DNA of 64,000 bases. Origin: Stentor coeruleus (taxonomy: Eukaryota > Ciliophora > Heterotrichea > Heterotrichida > Stentoridae). A program made the translations under genes and the position numbers. The notes under the pieces were generated by a model. That model worked only from the letters and a program-made list of their open reading frames with translations. It ran no database searches and was not told the DNA's origin. Shown here piece by piece: positions 10,239 through 19,065 of this stretch; position 1 is the stretch's first letter, and every line of letters starts with the position of its first letter. The DNA lies in contig MPUH01000016.1 of NCBI GenBank assembly GCA_001970955.1, forward strand, positions 1 to 64,000. Direction: 5' to 3'.

Positions 10239-10760
10239 ATGCAACAAAATATTACCCCAGAGGTAGTTCTCGGATTCACTGAGGCAAGCAACGATTTTTT
10301 ATGCAGCCTTTCTGATAATATCTACGACATACGCTTTGGGAGTTTCCGAATTCGTGATATGGAAAACAATAGATGCTTATTTGAAATTGAAAGAGACTTT
10401 GAAGAAGCTTCAGAAGATACACGTCTTATTCAATATTCATTTCCTCCAGAATTTCTTTTATTACGGAGTCTCGGGACATCAATACATTTTTCTGTAGGGC
10501 CTTTACCTGTTTCCAACTTTAGGATGATTGAGAGACATTATTTTAGACAGAATTTGATACAGAGCTATGATTTTACTATACAGTTTATGATGCCGAATTC
10601 TGTGAATTCTCATGAGTTTATATATGAGTTACCTGCTTTACCTAGAGATTTGATTGTGGATATGGTTGGAAACCCGTATGAGACGAAATCAGACAGCTTT
10701 TTCTTTGTGGAAGACAAACTTGTAATGCATGTGAGAGCTGAATATGATTATTCCGGGTAA
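10239..10760 (+). CDS. UNC119: UNC119 lipid-binding chaperone
   Basis: 173 residues, ATG at 10239. UNC119 proteins bind N-myristoylated cargo in a beta-sandwich pocket and deliver it to cilia, with release triggered by ARL3-GTP. The whole protein follows the family: NIYDIRFGSFRIRDME near the start, then IHFSVGPLPVSNFRMIERHY, PYETKSDSFFFVEDKLVMH, and the C-terminal AEYDYSG. It is shorter than human UNC119 because the disordered N-terminal extension is missing. Potential cargo is encoded nearby: PKG, the MORN protein and the ankyrin protein all begin MG and could be myristoylated, though that link is inference. Confidence 0.95.
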   Translation: MQQNITPEVVLGFTEASNDFLCSLSDNIYDIRFGSFRIRDMENNRCLFEIERDFEEASEDTRLIQYSFPPEFLLLRSLGTSIHFSVGPLPVSNFRMIERHYFRQNLIQSYDFTIQFMMPNSVNSHEFIYELPALPRDLIVDMVGNPYETKSDSFFFVEDKLVMHVRAEYDYSG

Positions 10761-10910
10761 TTAATAAAGATTCGTTTCTTATGCTTTGGTTTATATATAT
10801 TAGAATAAAAGACTGTTTTTGCTAGTTTATCATTTGAGTAAATTATTTAGTTTTTGATAGTAGGTAAAATATTGATTATTATTACTCAATTAAATTACTA
10901 ATATAATATT

Positions 10911-12308
10911 ATGAGTGTTACCGAAAATTATAACATCTCTAACAAGTCTATACTCCCCCCAATAAAGTCCACTATTTTCGATACATCTCATGAAAACCCT
11001 TTCAAAGTTCCCCCAGACGAAGAAATTTTAAATGTCAAAGAGATGAAAAACAGAGCACGAGAAGTTAAAGTATCAGAAATGAATCAACCAATCTGGGAAA
11101 AAGGTTTAAAATTTAATCGGGCCGGAGCTTTAAGGAAAATTGAAGAAGTTGATAGCGAAAACACCCCTCATGACGAAAAAATCACTGTAGCCGAAGCAGC
11201 ACATGCAGCTCTAGTAACCGACAGAGTAAGAACAAGAGAAAATATATACAAAACAATCGAAAAAAAGCGAGAAATGTTTTTACTTCAAATGATGATCGAC
11301 ACCAAAAAAGAAGAAATAAAAAAACTTGAGCAGTTCGCTTTGTTAAGAGAATACGGGCTTAAAAACTCAGAAGATATGCTCATGGAAGATATGACTAGTT
11401 TCAACAACTATTGGGACAAATGTAAACATGACAGCCATGAAGCAATGAAAGAAGCTAAAAAGCTTAACAAAGAAAAAGTAGAATTAACCCATGTCATCAA
11501 CACTTTAACTGAAGAAATCCAACAACTCAATACACAAATTCAAAAACATGAAGATAGTCTTGAAGAATGTACAAAATATAAAGTTTTTCTCGACAAACTA
11601 GTCCCAAAAGATCATGGGGATTCAAAATTCAGTGATACTGAACAACTAATGGAAATTTTGCATGCAATGGTTGAGCAGAATTTATTATTAATGCTAAACA
11701 TCCAAGAACTTGAGCAGAATTTAGAACAATCAAAGCATGAACTTGAAAAACTTGAGAAAGGAACTGATGAAAAACTTGATAAACTTATGCAGGAAAAGCA
11801 AAATTATGATAAACTTATAGAAGAAAAGGAAAGAAGATGTCAACAACTTGATGGAAGATTAAAAAAAAATAAGCATAACGAAAGATCAGGTTCACCAATA
11901 TTAGTAAAACTTGAAAATACAATAAGAGATGTACTTGGGTTAACCCCAGATGAAGGTCAGCAAGGGTGTTTTTCATTATTAGGGGAAATGGAATTAAGAC
12001 TTGATCTTTATTTAAGAATATATAAAGAATTCCTTGAAGTTGACCCTAATTATACAAGAAATATAGTCGATCAATTAGAAAAAGATAGAAGGGAACAAAG
12101 CAGAAATAAAGCTCTTGAAGCTGAAACTAAGAATAATCTAGAAAAAGTTAGGAAATATAATGAAAGAAGCCATAACCCTAAGAACAGGAAGATTGGTAGG
12201 ATGTCTAATAAGAAGTCTAAATTGCCGGAAAAGAAAATTAAAAAGAAAGTTATTGAAACTCCTCAAGAAGAAAAAGATAGAAGAGAATTCTTGGAAGATG
12301 AGGATTAG
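10911..12308 (+). CDS. CFAP100: CFAP100 (CCDC37/MIA1-type) axonemal coiled-coil protein
   Basis: 465 residues, ATG at 10911, stop TAG. CFAP100 with CFAP73 forms the modifier-of-inner-arms complex at the base of inner dynein arms on ciliary doublets. Family features seen: the N-terminal ENPFKVPPDEEIL motif (about residues 27-40), the IEKKREMFLLQMMID block (about 116-130), then almost continuous coiled coil, including EECTKYKVFLDKLVPK. The tail is strongly basic (NKKSKLPEKKIKKK). The length is near the usual range for the family. A heavily ciliated cell would be expected to express it strongly; no regulatory signal is evident in the 150-nt upstream gap. Confidence 0.85.
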   Translation: MSVTENYNISNKSILPPIKSTIFDTSHENPFKVPPDEEILNVKEMKNRAREVKVSEMNQPIWEKGLKFNRAGALRKIEEVDSENTPHDEKITVAEAAHAALVTDRVRTRENIYKTIEKKREMFLLQMMIDTKKEEIKKLEQFALLREYGLKNSEDMLMEDMTSFNNYWDKCKHDSHEAMKEAKKLNKEKVELTHVINTLTEEIQQLNTQIQKHEDSLEECTKYKVFLDKLVPKDHGDSKFSDTEQLMEILHAMVEQNLLLMLNIQELEQNLEQSKHELEKLEKGTDEKLDKLMQEKQNYDKLIEEKERRCQQLDGRLKKNKHNERSGSPILVKLENTIRDVLGLTPDEGQQGCFSLLGEMELRLDLYLRIYKEFLEVDPNYTRNIVDQLEKDRREQSRNKALEAETKNNLEKVRKYNERSHNPKNRKIGRMSNKKSKLPEKKIKKKVIETPQEEKDRREFLEDED

Positions 12309-12333
12309 ATAGATTATACTTACAACCTATAGT

Positions 12334-13398
12334 CTAAAATTTTATAGTATGCCCGTATGCAAAGATGTGTCCACATTCTATGTTTGGTTTTTTGTTATTT
12401 TCAATCCCATAGTCTTCTCTTTTATCATCAGCGCATATAAGTTTTACATAAAGATATTTACCTGTAAACGTATTATGGAGGATAACTTTACATGTATCTT
12501 CTTTAAATTTAAACCATATGATTGGTCTTAGTCCTGATGTGATTATTGGTAAGAACTCAACGTATTCACAAGATCTTTTAATTTTCAATTGTGCTATTTT
12601 TGCTAGTAAAGTAGATGATTCAGTAAATTTTTTTATTTTGTTATAGGTTTTTAGGTAATTATACATTTTAAACTGTGGCGATGTGATATCAATATAGTTT
12701 TCACTTGTAAATATTATTAAAGTACTTACTGGACATGTTAGTTCTCCTTTACGAGAGAGCCAGAATCCATTGATAGCAGCAAAAGTTTCTGTACGTTCAC
12801 TGTGTTTTATGTTGTAGGGAAACCTAATAATATCTTCGGTTTTAATTTTCAAACAATTTTTGAGTTGATTCAGATTGCCTGTGAAGTTTTCAGTCCATGA
12901 GCAGGAGTATAAGTTTTCAAAACTGTTGCACAAATCTCGTACTTGTGTGGTTGACATATTATCACAACAAGTATTCCTTTCTAACTCGTTCTGAGAACCT
13001 TTCTCATTCTCATCAATTAACGCATGATAAAACACAGAAGAAACATCAACATTAACTCTATTTTCTTTAGTACAATACACAGATTTATCATCGATAAACA
13101 ATCCCAAATGGGAAAATTCAATCATGTTATTAAAAATTCCCCCGTTTGTGCTATATCCTAAGAATTTTAGATGCTTTGGGGTTTTGAAAAGGTATTGCAA
13201 ACATTGTATGCATTTCTTTAAATTGATAAAAGGTTTGAATGATAAATTGTAATCTCTTTGTACGATGTATTGCAAAAAATGAATTTGATATATTTGATGT
13301 TGCCATTCTTTGCTGATTAGAACTATTTCTCTGAATATTTCGAAAAGAGTAAGATATTTCATGATTTCGTGATATAAAACAGAACTGATCTTATGCAT
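12334..13398 (-). CDS. F-box-like protein
   Basis: 354 residues from the ATG at 13396-13398; an upstream in-frame TTG was not used. The N-terminus (about residues 5-45: SSVLYHEIMKYLTLFEIFRE followed by ISKEW) has the Leu/Ile spacing and SKxW of an F-box, which would recruit SKP1 of an SCF ubiquitin ligase. The remaining 300 residues match no domain I recognise. They contain Trp/Phe/Cys-rich beta-type segments (FLPIITSGLRPIIWFKFKED) and no LRR, WD or kelch repeats. It converges on CFAP100 with 25 nt between stops. Substrate unknown; the F-box call is moderate. Confidence 0.55.
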   Translation of the reverse strand: MHKISSVLYHEIMKYLTLFEIFREIVLISKEWQHQIYQIHFLQYIVQRDYNLSFKPFINLKKCIQCLQYLFKTPKHLKFLGYSTNGGIFNNMIEFSHLGLFIDDKSVYCTKENRVNVDVSSVFYHALIDENEKGSQNELERNTCCDNMSTTQVRDLCNSFENLYSCSWTENFTGNLNQLKNCLKIKTEDIIRFPYNIKHSERTETFAAINGFWLSRKGELTCPVSTLIIFTSENYIDITSPQFKMYNYLKTYNKIKKFTESSTLLAKIAQLKIKRSCEYVEFLPIITSGLRPIIWFKFKEDTCKVILHNTFTGKYLYVKLICADDKREDYGIENNKKPNIECGHIFAYGHTIKF

Positions 13399-14322
13399 TT
13401 TTATGTTAATCAATTTTATTAGAAAAGTTTGTAGAGATTTTGTATATTAGTTTAAATTGAATATTAGGATTTTTATGAATAATATACTGTTATATTAATA
13501 TAATAATATTTATAGTTTCATATCTCGATCAAAGTAATTTTATATCAACAACTTTCGTTTCATTCTTTAAGTCTCCTAGAAGAATATTTAAATTAAATAA
13601 TATAATCCATTTATTAATCATATTATAATACAAATAATTCTTAGTATAACTAAATATCGTATCTTAAACTATATATCTTATACTAACATATAAAAAAATC
13701 ATCAACAAACCAAAACCACCATACTATAAACTTATATAAAATCTTAAGTTAACTCCTAAACAAAAAAACTAAAAACGGCAGCAATTACTAAAAACTTCAC
13801 AATTTAAACCAAAAACCTGAAAAATCATCTTAATTAACTTAAACATAAATCAATTTCCATATAAACCACTTCCCCTAAAAAAAAAAATCTTCCTAATACC
13901 AAAAATTAAATATCATATACTGTATTATATGTTTAAAATCAACTTTTCTATCAAAAACTCCAATTGCTGTATGAAAACAAAACCTTTAAAAAATAATCCA
14001 ACTAAGTCGACAGTTATCCAAGTGAGTTTATGTAAGTTAAATATATCAGTATCATAGAAAACATACTGTTTATCATTTAATCCTCCTGATATTAATAATA
14101 AGTACTTAATTACTACATTTGTAGCATGACCTTTTCTAGCTGAGATATATGTTCCAATAGTTTTCAAATAAACCTACTGTGAAGGATATACACATAAAAA
14201 TTTATATTTATCAGAATAAGAATTTAAAAAAAGGCTAAATCTTGGAATTTTTTACATCTCTTCTATTCTGAAGTTGGATTTAACTTGTAGTTGTTCAGTT
14301 AAACATGAAAAAGTATTCGTAA
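13399..14322. other. Gene-poor stretch with a kelch-like remnant
   Basis: About 920 AT-rich bases. Apart from the kelch-like fragment described separately, no coding signal, RNA gene or repeat was found. The A-rich run near 13877-13887 may be a 3'-end feature. Confidence 0.6.
13810..14167 (-). pseudogene. Kelch-repeat remnant
   Basis: The open stretch at 13925-14167 has no ATG at its head. It reads TYISARKGHATNVV, then LLLISGGLND and LTWITVDL, the R-x-GHA / GG / W pattern of one kelch blade. A following kelch-like start (FCFHTAIGVFDRKVD) lies in another frame, and stops follow soon after. No 15-nt intron that would join the parts was found. I read this as a decayed fragment of a kelch protein, or a gene too divergent to rebuild by eye. 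Confidence 0.35.
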
Positions 14323-16029
14323 CTAATTAGTTTTATGATCTAATGCTGCTAATTTTGCTTTAATCGATCCAAGAAGTAAATCGTTTACATTCTCTGCCTG
14401 CTTTATAGCTTTAGCATTGTTTGGGGATATAGCTTCAAGCATAAGCTCCTGTTTCCTCGCTTGTTTCTCCAGCATTTTAGCTTTTTTCTTAAGAATCTTA
14501 GCTTTTTCACGGTTACTCACATCCTTTTCTAGATCTTTTTCCCAGTCAAAGTCATTTTCCTCTCGATTCTCTTCATTTTCTTGTCGTAATTTTCTCTGCT
14601 CTTCTAAAAAATCCACAACTTTCGGTTCCTTTTTCTGTGGGGGTTTTGGCACAAGTGGATTTTCCTTAAATTTTCTCGGTTTAAATTCTTTATCATTTTT
14701 CTTAACTTCAACATCAAATCCCATTCCCAAACTATCTCTTTTAGGTGATCTATGACTACTTGATTTATATCTTTTTTCAACCGGACTATTCAAACCTTCA
14801 TTTTCAATTTTTTTCAATCTATCAACAGTAGGTCTAAAAAGTTCTTTTACTAAATCAGCATATCGAGCTTTTTTCTCAATCATATTCAATCTTTCTTGAC
14901 TTGCCCTATTAAGTTCACTTTTCATACGTTTTTCATCTTCTATAACTTTAATTCTCCAAGCATTAGTAAGATTACTTGCTGATCTTGCCTTTTCACCCAT
15001 TGCTTTAGTGATTAGTTCTTTTTCTGTTTGTTTTTGATGATCTTTTTTTATGTTTTCATACCATTTCGCATGGTCTCTTATTTCTTCCATACGCACTGGT
15101 GTGTAGCCTAATTCTTTTTTTGCTTGGACATATTTTTGGATTTCAATCTGTTCTACTTCGTTTTTATAACGCTCTTCTATACGCATGTAGAGAGGTTTAG
15201 AACTTTTTAAAGCATTAAGATCTTGTTGGCGCTTTTTTATTTCTGCTAGTTCTTGTTTGCGCTTAGCTTTTTTTTCTTTCATTTTTTCGATGTCGGCTTT
15301 GTACTCTTCTTCGTGGAGTTGTTTTGCTTTAGCGCGTTGCTGATCAAGAAGTTCTCGTTCTTTTTCTAATCGGTTGTTTATTTTTTCAAGCTCTTTAGCT
15401 AGTGCGGCTTCACGTCTTTTTTGATCTTCTCTGAGTTTTTTCAGCTTTTGACTAGTCAACTCAGATTTTTTTTTCACTTCCTCATATTTAGCAATAGGCT
15501 CATTGCTATCTTTTAAATTCGGTTTCCTATGCTCCTCGCTATGATTTTCCAAAGTATCAATCCCTTCAATAGAATCCTTAACCCTTTCAAGCATATTCTC
15601 AACATCATTTTTCTGTTTCTCAGCTTCTTCAATTCTCTTTTCAATATCCTTCACATCATTTTCCTCATTTTCATTAATCTCTTGTACTAATGATGGAATT
15701 TTTCTCTGCAATTCTTCTAAAGGTTGATCACTTTCAATATTTTTACCTAAAATCTGTTCAAAATCTTGCATCAAACTCTCAATTCCATCTGTCATAATCC
15801 TCTCAGTCCTCATTCTGTATAATTTCTCAGTAACTTTTGTATTTTTTTCATTAGGGCTTTCTTTATCATAGCTCTTAGTGAAATTCTCTTCACATCTTGG
15901 CGTTTTCTCAGAAGCTTTCTCTATAATCTCTTCATTAGGATCTTTAATATATGAATTCTTACTACTTTCTCTATCATCTGATACTAATTGTACTGATTTT
16001 TCTGATAACACAGACGTATTGTGAGACAT
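14323..16029 (-). CDS. Coiled-coil protein of unknown function
   Basis: 568 residues, ATG at 16027-16029. The N-terminus (1-70) is Ser/Glu-rich and probably disordered. Almost everything from about 95 to 400 is Lys/Glu/Arg heptad-like coiled coil, with a hinge containing KPLYMRIEERYKNEVE and ELGYTPVRMEEIRDHAKWYE (about 285-330). A Pro/Lys-rich linker (NPLVPKPPQKKEP) follows and a second short coil closes the protein. No enzymatic motif or membrane segment is visible. The composition suits a cytoskeletal, basal-body or cortical structural protein, but I do not recognise the family. It lies 100 nt from the next minus-strand gene upstream. Confidence 0.8.
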   Translation of the reverse strand: MSHNTSVLSEKSVQLVSDDRESSKNSYIKDPNEEIIEKASEKTPRCEENFTKSYDKESPNEKNTKVTEKLYRMRTERIMTDGIESLMQDFEQILGKNIESDQPLEELQRKIPSLVQEINENEENDVKDIEKRIEEAEKQKNDVENMLERVKDSIEGIDTLENHSEEHRKPNLKDSNEPIAKYEEVKKKSELTSQKLKKLREDQKRREAALAKELEKINNRLEKERELLDQQRAKAKQLHEEEYKADIEKMKEKKAKRKQELAEIKKRQQDLNALKSSKPLYMRIEERYKNEVEQIEIQKYVQAKKELGYTPVRMEEIRDHAKWYENIKKDHQKQTEKELITKAMGEKARSASNLTNAWRIKVIEDEKRMKSELNRASQERLNMIEKKARYADLVKELFRPTVDRLKKIENEGLNSPVEKRYKSSSHRSPKRDSLGMGFDVEVKKNDKEFKPRKFKENPLVPKPPQKKEPKVVDFLEEQRKLRQENEENREENDFDWEKDLEKDVSNREKAKILKKKAKMLEKQARKQELMLEAISPNNAKAIKQAENVNDLLLGSIKAKLAALDHKTN

Positions 16030-16129
16030 TTTATACTTGAGTTGAAGTTTTTTAATAATTAGGAATTACTATAAAGTCTATCGAAAAAAGTTAAAAAAAT
16101 ACAAAAAAACCATAATTTTTCATTAAAGT

Positions 16130-17515
16130 CTAAAATATTATATAAGGAGATGGAAGTTTTCTTTCACTTCGAGGTTTTTTAAGTTTTTTCCTCACAATTT
16201 TCTTAACTTTTTTGACTTTTTTTTTAAGTATCGGTAGTTTTTCTATGTTAAATTCTGCAGCTTTGCTCCTTTTAGTTTTACTTTCTTGTATCCTTTCCTC
16301 TTCATTTTTAAGAAATGCGGATAGGCTTTGACTTGGCAATAAAAACGGGAAAAGTGTATTTTTTGATAAAACCCTTGAGGTACTTGAAGCATTATTTGTT
16401 GAAGCAGGTTTTATATCTCTAGGTATTGAAAATCTTATAGAAGGAGTGATTGATTTGTTATATTTTGTGCTAATTGAAGCAGGGCGTTCAGAGTATTTTA
16501 AAGCTTGTTCTGGATCTCTGAATTTCGGACCTAAGGGTCTTGATATTTCCATATCAATTTCATTATTATATAAAGGGTTATTAGAATCTGTAGCTGAAAA
16601 TTTATGAATATAAGTTGGCTGATCAGCATCACTTAAAACACTAGCAATTTCTGACCTCCTACGATAATTCTTTTTAGTTTCTCCTGAAAGAAACTTCGAT
16701 ACAAAATTTATAAAAATATTCGTTGAAACTGAAGGGCTCTGTGGAGCTATTAAAGAGCTTTCTGGTTCAGGTTCTTTAACTATAGAAGGAATTCTGTTAT
16801 ATGTCGAGTTTTTATATTCATTTTTTACTAAAGTAAGATTTTCTAATTGGTCTACATTCAAACCTTTGTTAAGAGCGATAACTTTTGGATGGACAACTTT
16901 AATATGTGGGACAGTCAAAATAATCAAATTAAAATGTGGATCAACAACAAAATCATAGCTGAGTCTTATCAAATTTTTATCAAGTGCATTCTCAATGATC
17001 GTAGTTAAATATTTAGTCAAAGTCACTGCTAAATATATATATTTATTATCTTTAATAGACATATCAGCATTGAAAATATCTTTTTTAGTAACATAACTGA
17101 CTAATCCTTCTCCATCAAATGCAATATCAACTGAGTAATAAATATTATGTTCATGATAATAATCTTGAAACAAGTAAATTTCCTTTAAATTCAGCATTTT
17201 ACTTTCTTTTCTTATAATTTCTTGTACATCAGTAGAATAAAACACTTTTCTTATTAGTGAATAAGCAGCATAGGCTATAGGTTTTATAACTAAAGATGAG
17301 TCAAGAATATTTGTCCTTCTTACTAAGTATTTTCTAAGCATTTCACGTGTTGTTTGGTTTTTACAAGACACTGAAGCAATAAACCCATCAGAATTTGTGG
17401 TGTATGAAGAATCGATTTGATCTGACTTTAAAAAACCCACATCTAGAATTTTAATCCTCGCTTTAATTTTAGCACATTCACCTAACAACCAAGAGTACTT
17501 TTTTTCCTCAAACAT
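16130..17515 (-). CDS. Unrecognised protein with basic C-terminal tail
   Basis: 461 residues from the ATG at 17513-17515; nine codons of in-frame extension upstream begin with TTG and were rejected. The first 230 residues look like a compact alpha/beta domain (YSWLLGECAKIKARIKILDV; IRLSYDFVVDPHFNLIILTV). The middle (about 235-400) is Ser/Pro-rich and probably disordered. The last 60 residues are strongly basic (KKKVKKVKKIVRKKLKKP), suggesting nucleic-acid, microtubule or acidic-membrane binding. No family recognised. The gene is divergent to the small membrane-protein gene, with about 100 nt between the two ATGs. Confidence 0.75.
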   Translation of the reverse strand: MFEEKKYSWLLGECAKIKARIKILDVGFLKSDQIDSSYTTNSDGFIASVSCKNQTTREMLRKYLVRRTNILDSSLVIKPIAYAAYSLIRKVFYSTDVQEIIRKESKMLNLKEIYLFQDYYHEHNIYYSVDIAFDGEGLVSYVTKKDIFNADMSIKDNKYIYLAVTLTKYLTTIIENALDKNLIRLSYDFVVDPHFNLIILTVPHIKVVHPKVIALNKGLNVDQLENLTLVKNEYKNSTYNRIPSIVKEPEPESSLIAPQSPSVSTNIFINFVSKFLSGETKKNYRRRSEIASVLSDADQPTYIHKFSATDSNNPLYNNEIDMEISRPLGPKFRDPEQALKYSERPASISTKYNKSITPSIRFSIPRDIKPASTNNASSTSRVLSKNTLFPFLLPSQSLSAFLKNEEERIQESKTKRSKAAEFNIEKLPILKKKVKKVKKIVRKKLKKPRSERKLPSPYIIF

Positions 17516-17613
17516 ATAATAATATACAAATAATAAAACCAACGCGTAAAACTTTAATAATACCTTTTTATATATTTTTTTATTTACAAAGATCGTGTAT
17601 CTTTAACTTAATA

Positions 17614-18183
17614 ATGCTTATCTTCATTCTATCATTACTCCAAGCTCAAGCATCTGAATGTTTACCTCCAAATGACTGCTCGAAATATTGCCGCATACAA
17701 TATCAAGGTCAAAAAAGTTTTTATAATACAACAGATGGTAATTGTTATTCAATTCCAATATGTTCTAATACCCAATACTATAATCCTTCAAATAATTTAT
17801 GTATAGAACCAGGGAGTATTCCAAATATTCCAACAAATCCTATACCAACAGAAGGAAATTCGACAAATGATAAACAAATAATATGTGTTCATGGGAAAAT
17901 AATAGGAAAAGCATGTCTTTGTGATGATGGGTATTATACATCAACATATCAAGATCCATCTCAAGAAGTAGTTATAATGTGTGATAGTAGAATTCCTGAG
18001 GATAATGGATATGTAGAAGGGAAATCAGGAGAAATCTATTTACAAAGTCCACAAAAAATAGTAAATGAACAAATGCCTTTAGATCCTTTATATAAAATTG
18101 TAATTCTAATCGGCCTATGCATAATATCATGCATTGGGTCTTGCTGTTGGGTAAGAAAGCTCAAGAAAAAACTTCTTTTATAG
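17614..18183 (+). CDS. Small Cys-rich type I membrane protein
   Basis: 189 residues, ATG at 17614. An N-terminal signal peptide (MLIFILSLLQAQAS) precedes a Cys-rich lumenal or extracellular part (ECLPPNDCSKYC; CVHGKIIGKACLCDDGYY) with a Pro/Asn-rich spacer. One transmembrane helix near the C-terminus (KIVILIGLCIISCIGSCCW) is followed by a short basic tail (KLKKKLL). The Cys spacing resembles small EGF-like or fungal-type disulfide modules, but I cannot name a family. The COP9 subunit gene starts 13 nt after its stop on the same strand. Confidence 0.75.
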   Translation: MLIFILSLLQAQASECLPPNDCSKYCRIQYQGQKSFYNTTDGNCYSIPICSNTQYYNPSNNLCIEPGSIPNIPTNPIPTEGNSTNDKQIICVHGKIIGKACLCDDGYYTSTYQDPSQEVVIMCDSRIPEDNGYVEGKSGEIYLQSPQKIVNEQMPLDPLYKIVILIGLCIISCIGSCCWVRKLKKKLLL

Positions 18184-18195
18184 GTATAATAATAA

Positions 18196-19041
18196 ATGGC
18201 AGTCAATATCAGCCTTCATCCTTTGGTTCTTATGAATATATCCGACCAATATACAAGGTCTTTTGCTGAAAACTCTGAACAGACCAGAAACTTTGGTGTC
18301 CTTGTCGGTTCTATTAAAGACCGTAGTATTCATATTCAAAACTCATTTGAAGCTCCAAGTTTTAACAACACTGGGGTTATTCAACTTGACCTTGAGTTTA
18401 TAGAAAAACGCATGAGTATGGTTTTGGAGATTTTCCCCAACTATGAATTCTTAGGCTGGTATTCTACAGGGCATTACAGTCCACAAGATATGGAAATTCA
18501 AAAATCTCTAATTAACTTTAGTGAACATTTGCTTTATTTGAACTTTAACACAACCTTAACAACATCAGAAGAATTACTCCCTGTTGATATCTATGAAACT
18601 CATGTTATAGTCTCAGAAAACATTACAAATCATGAGTTTAGAAAAGTTGCATATTCAATTGAAACAACTGATGCTGAGAGAATCAGTGTGGACTTTGTTT
18701 CAAGAAAAGGTGCAGGGACAGGTGGGGATACTTCTCAGTATTCTTCAGATTTGAATAATTTTTTAAGTGCAATGAGATTATTTAAAAAGCGCCTTTCACT
18801 TTTGTTGCATTTGGTTAAGAATAATGCTAAGGTTAGAAGTTCAAGGAAAATCATGAGAAAAGTTCATGAAATAAGTAATCAGATCCCAGTAACCCCAGCT
18901 TATGAAATTGATAGAGAGCTTAATAGAGAAATTAGTGAAGAGTTATTAGTAGTATTGGTTAGTGCAATGACTAAAGGGTCTTATCATCTTTCTGAACTAG
19001 TCGACAAGTTCCAGATGATGAATAATGAACGTTTCGATTAA
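18196..19041 (+). CDS. COPS6: COP9 signalosome subunit 6 (MPN- protein)
   Basis: 281 residues, ATG at 18196. CSN6 is the non-catalytic MPN partner of CSN5 in the complex that removes NEDD8 from cullins. The N-terminal MPN domain is clear: ISLHPLVLMNISDQYTR, GVLVGSIKDRSIHIQNSFE, EFLGWYSTGHYSPQD and TTDAERISVDFVSRKGAGTG. The JAMM zinc ligands are absent, as expected for CSN6. The C-terminal helical part contains YHLSELVDKFQMM, the conserved segment that joins the helical bundle of the complex. Its presence fits cullin-based ubiquitin ligation and the F-box-like gene nearby, though linkage proves nothing. Confidence 0.92.
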   Translation: MAVNISLHPLVLMNISDQYTRSFAENSEQTRNFGVLVGSIKDRSIHIQNSFEAPSFNNTGVIQLDLEFIEKRMSMVLEIFPNYEFLGWYSTGHYSPQDMEIQKSLINFSEHLLYLNFNTTLTTSEELLPVDIYETHVIVSENITNHEFRKVAYSIETTDAERISVDFVSRKGAGTGGDTSQYSSDLNNFLSAMRLFKKRLSLLLHLVKNNAKVRSSRKIMRKVHEISNQIPVTPAYEIDRELNREISEELLVVLVSAMTKGSYHLSELVDKFQMMNNERFD

Positions 19042-19065
19042 ACTAGGTTAATTATTACAATAAAA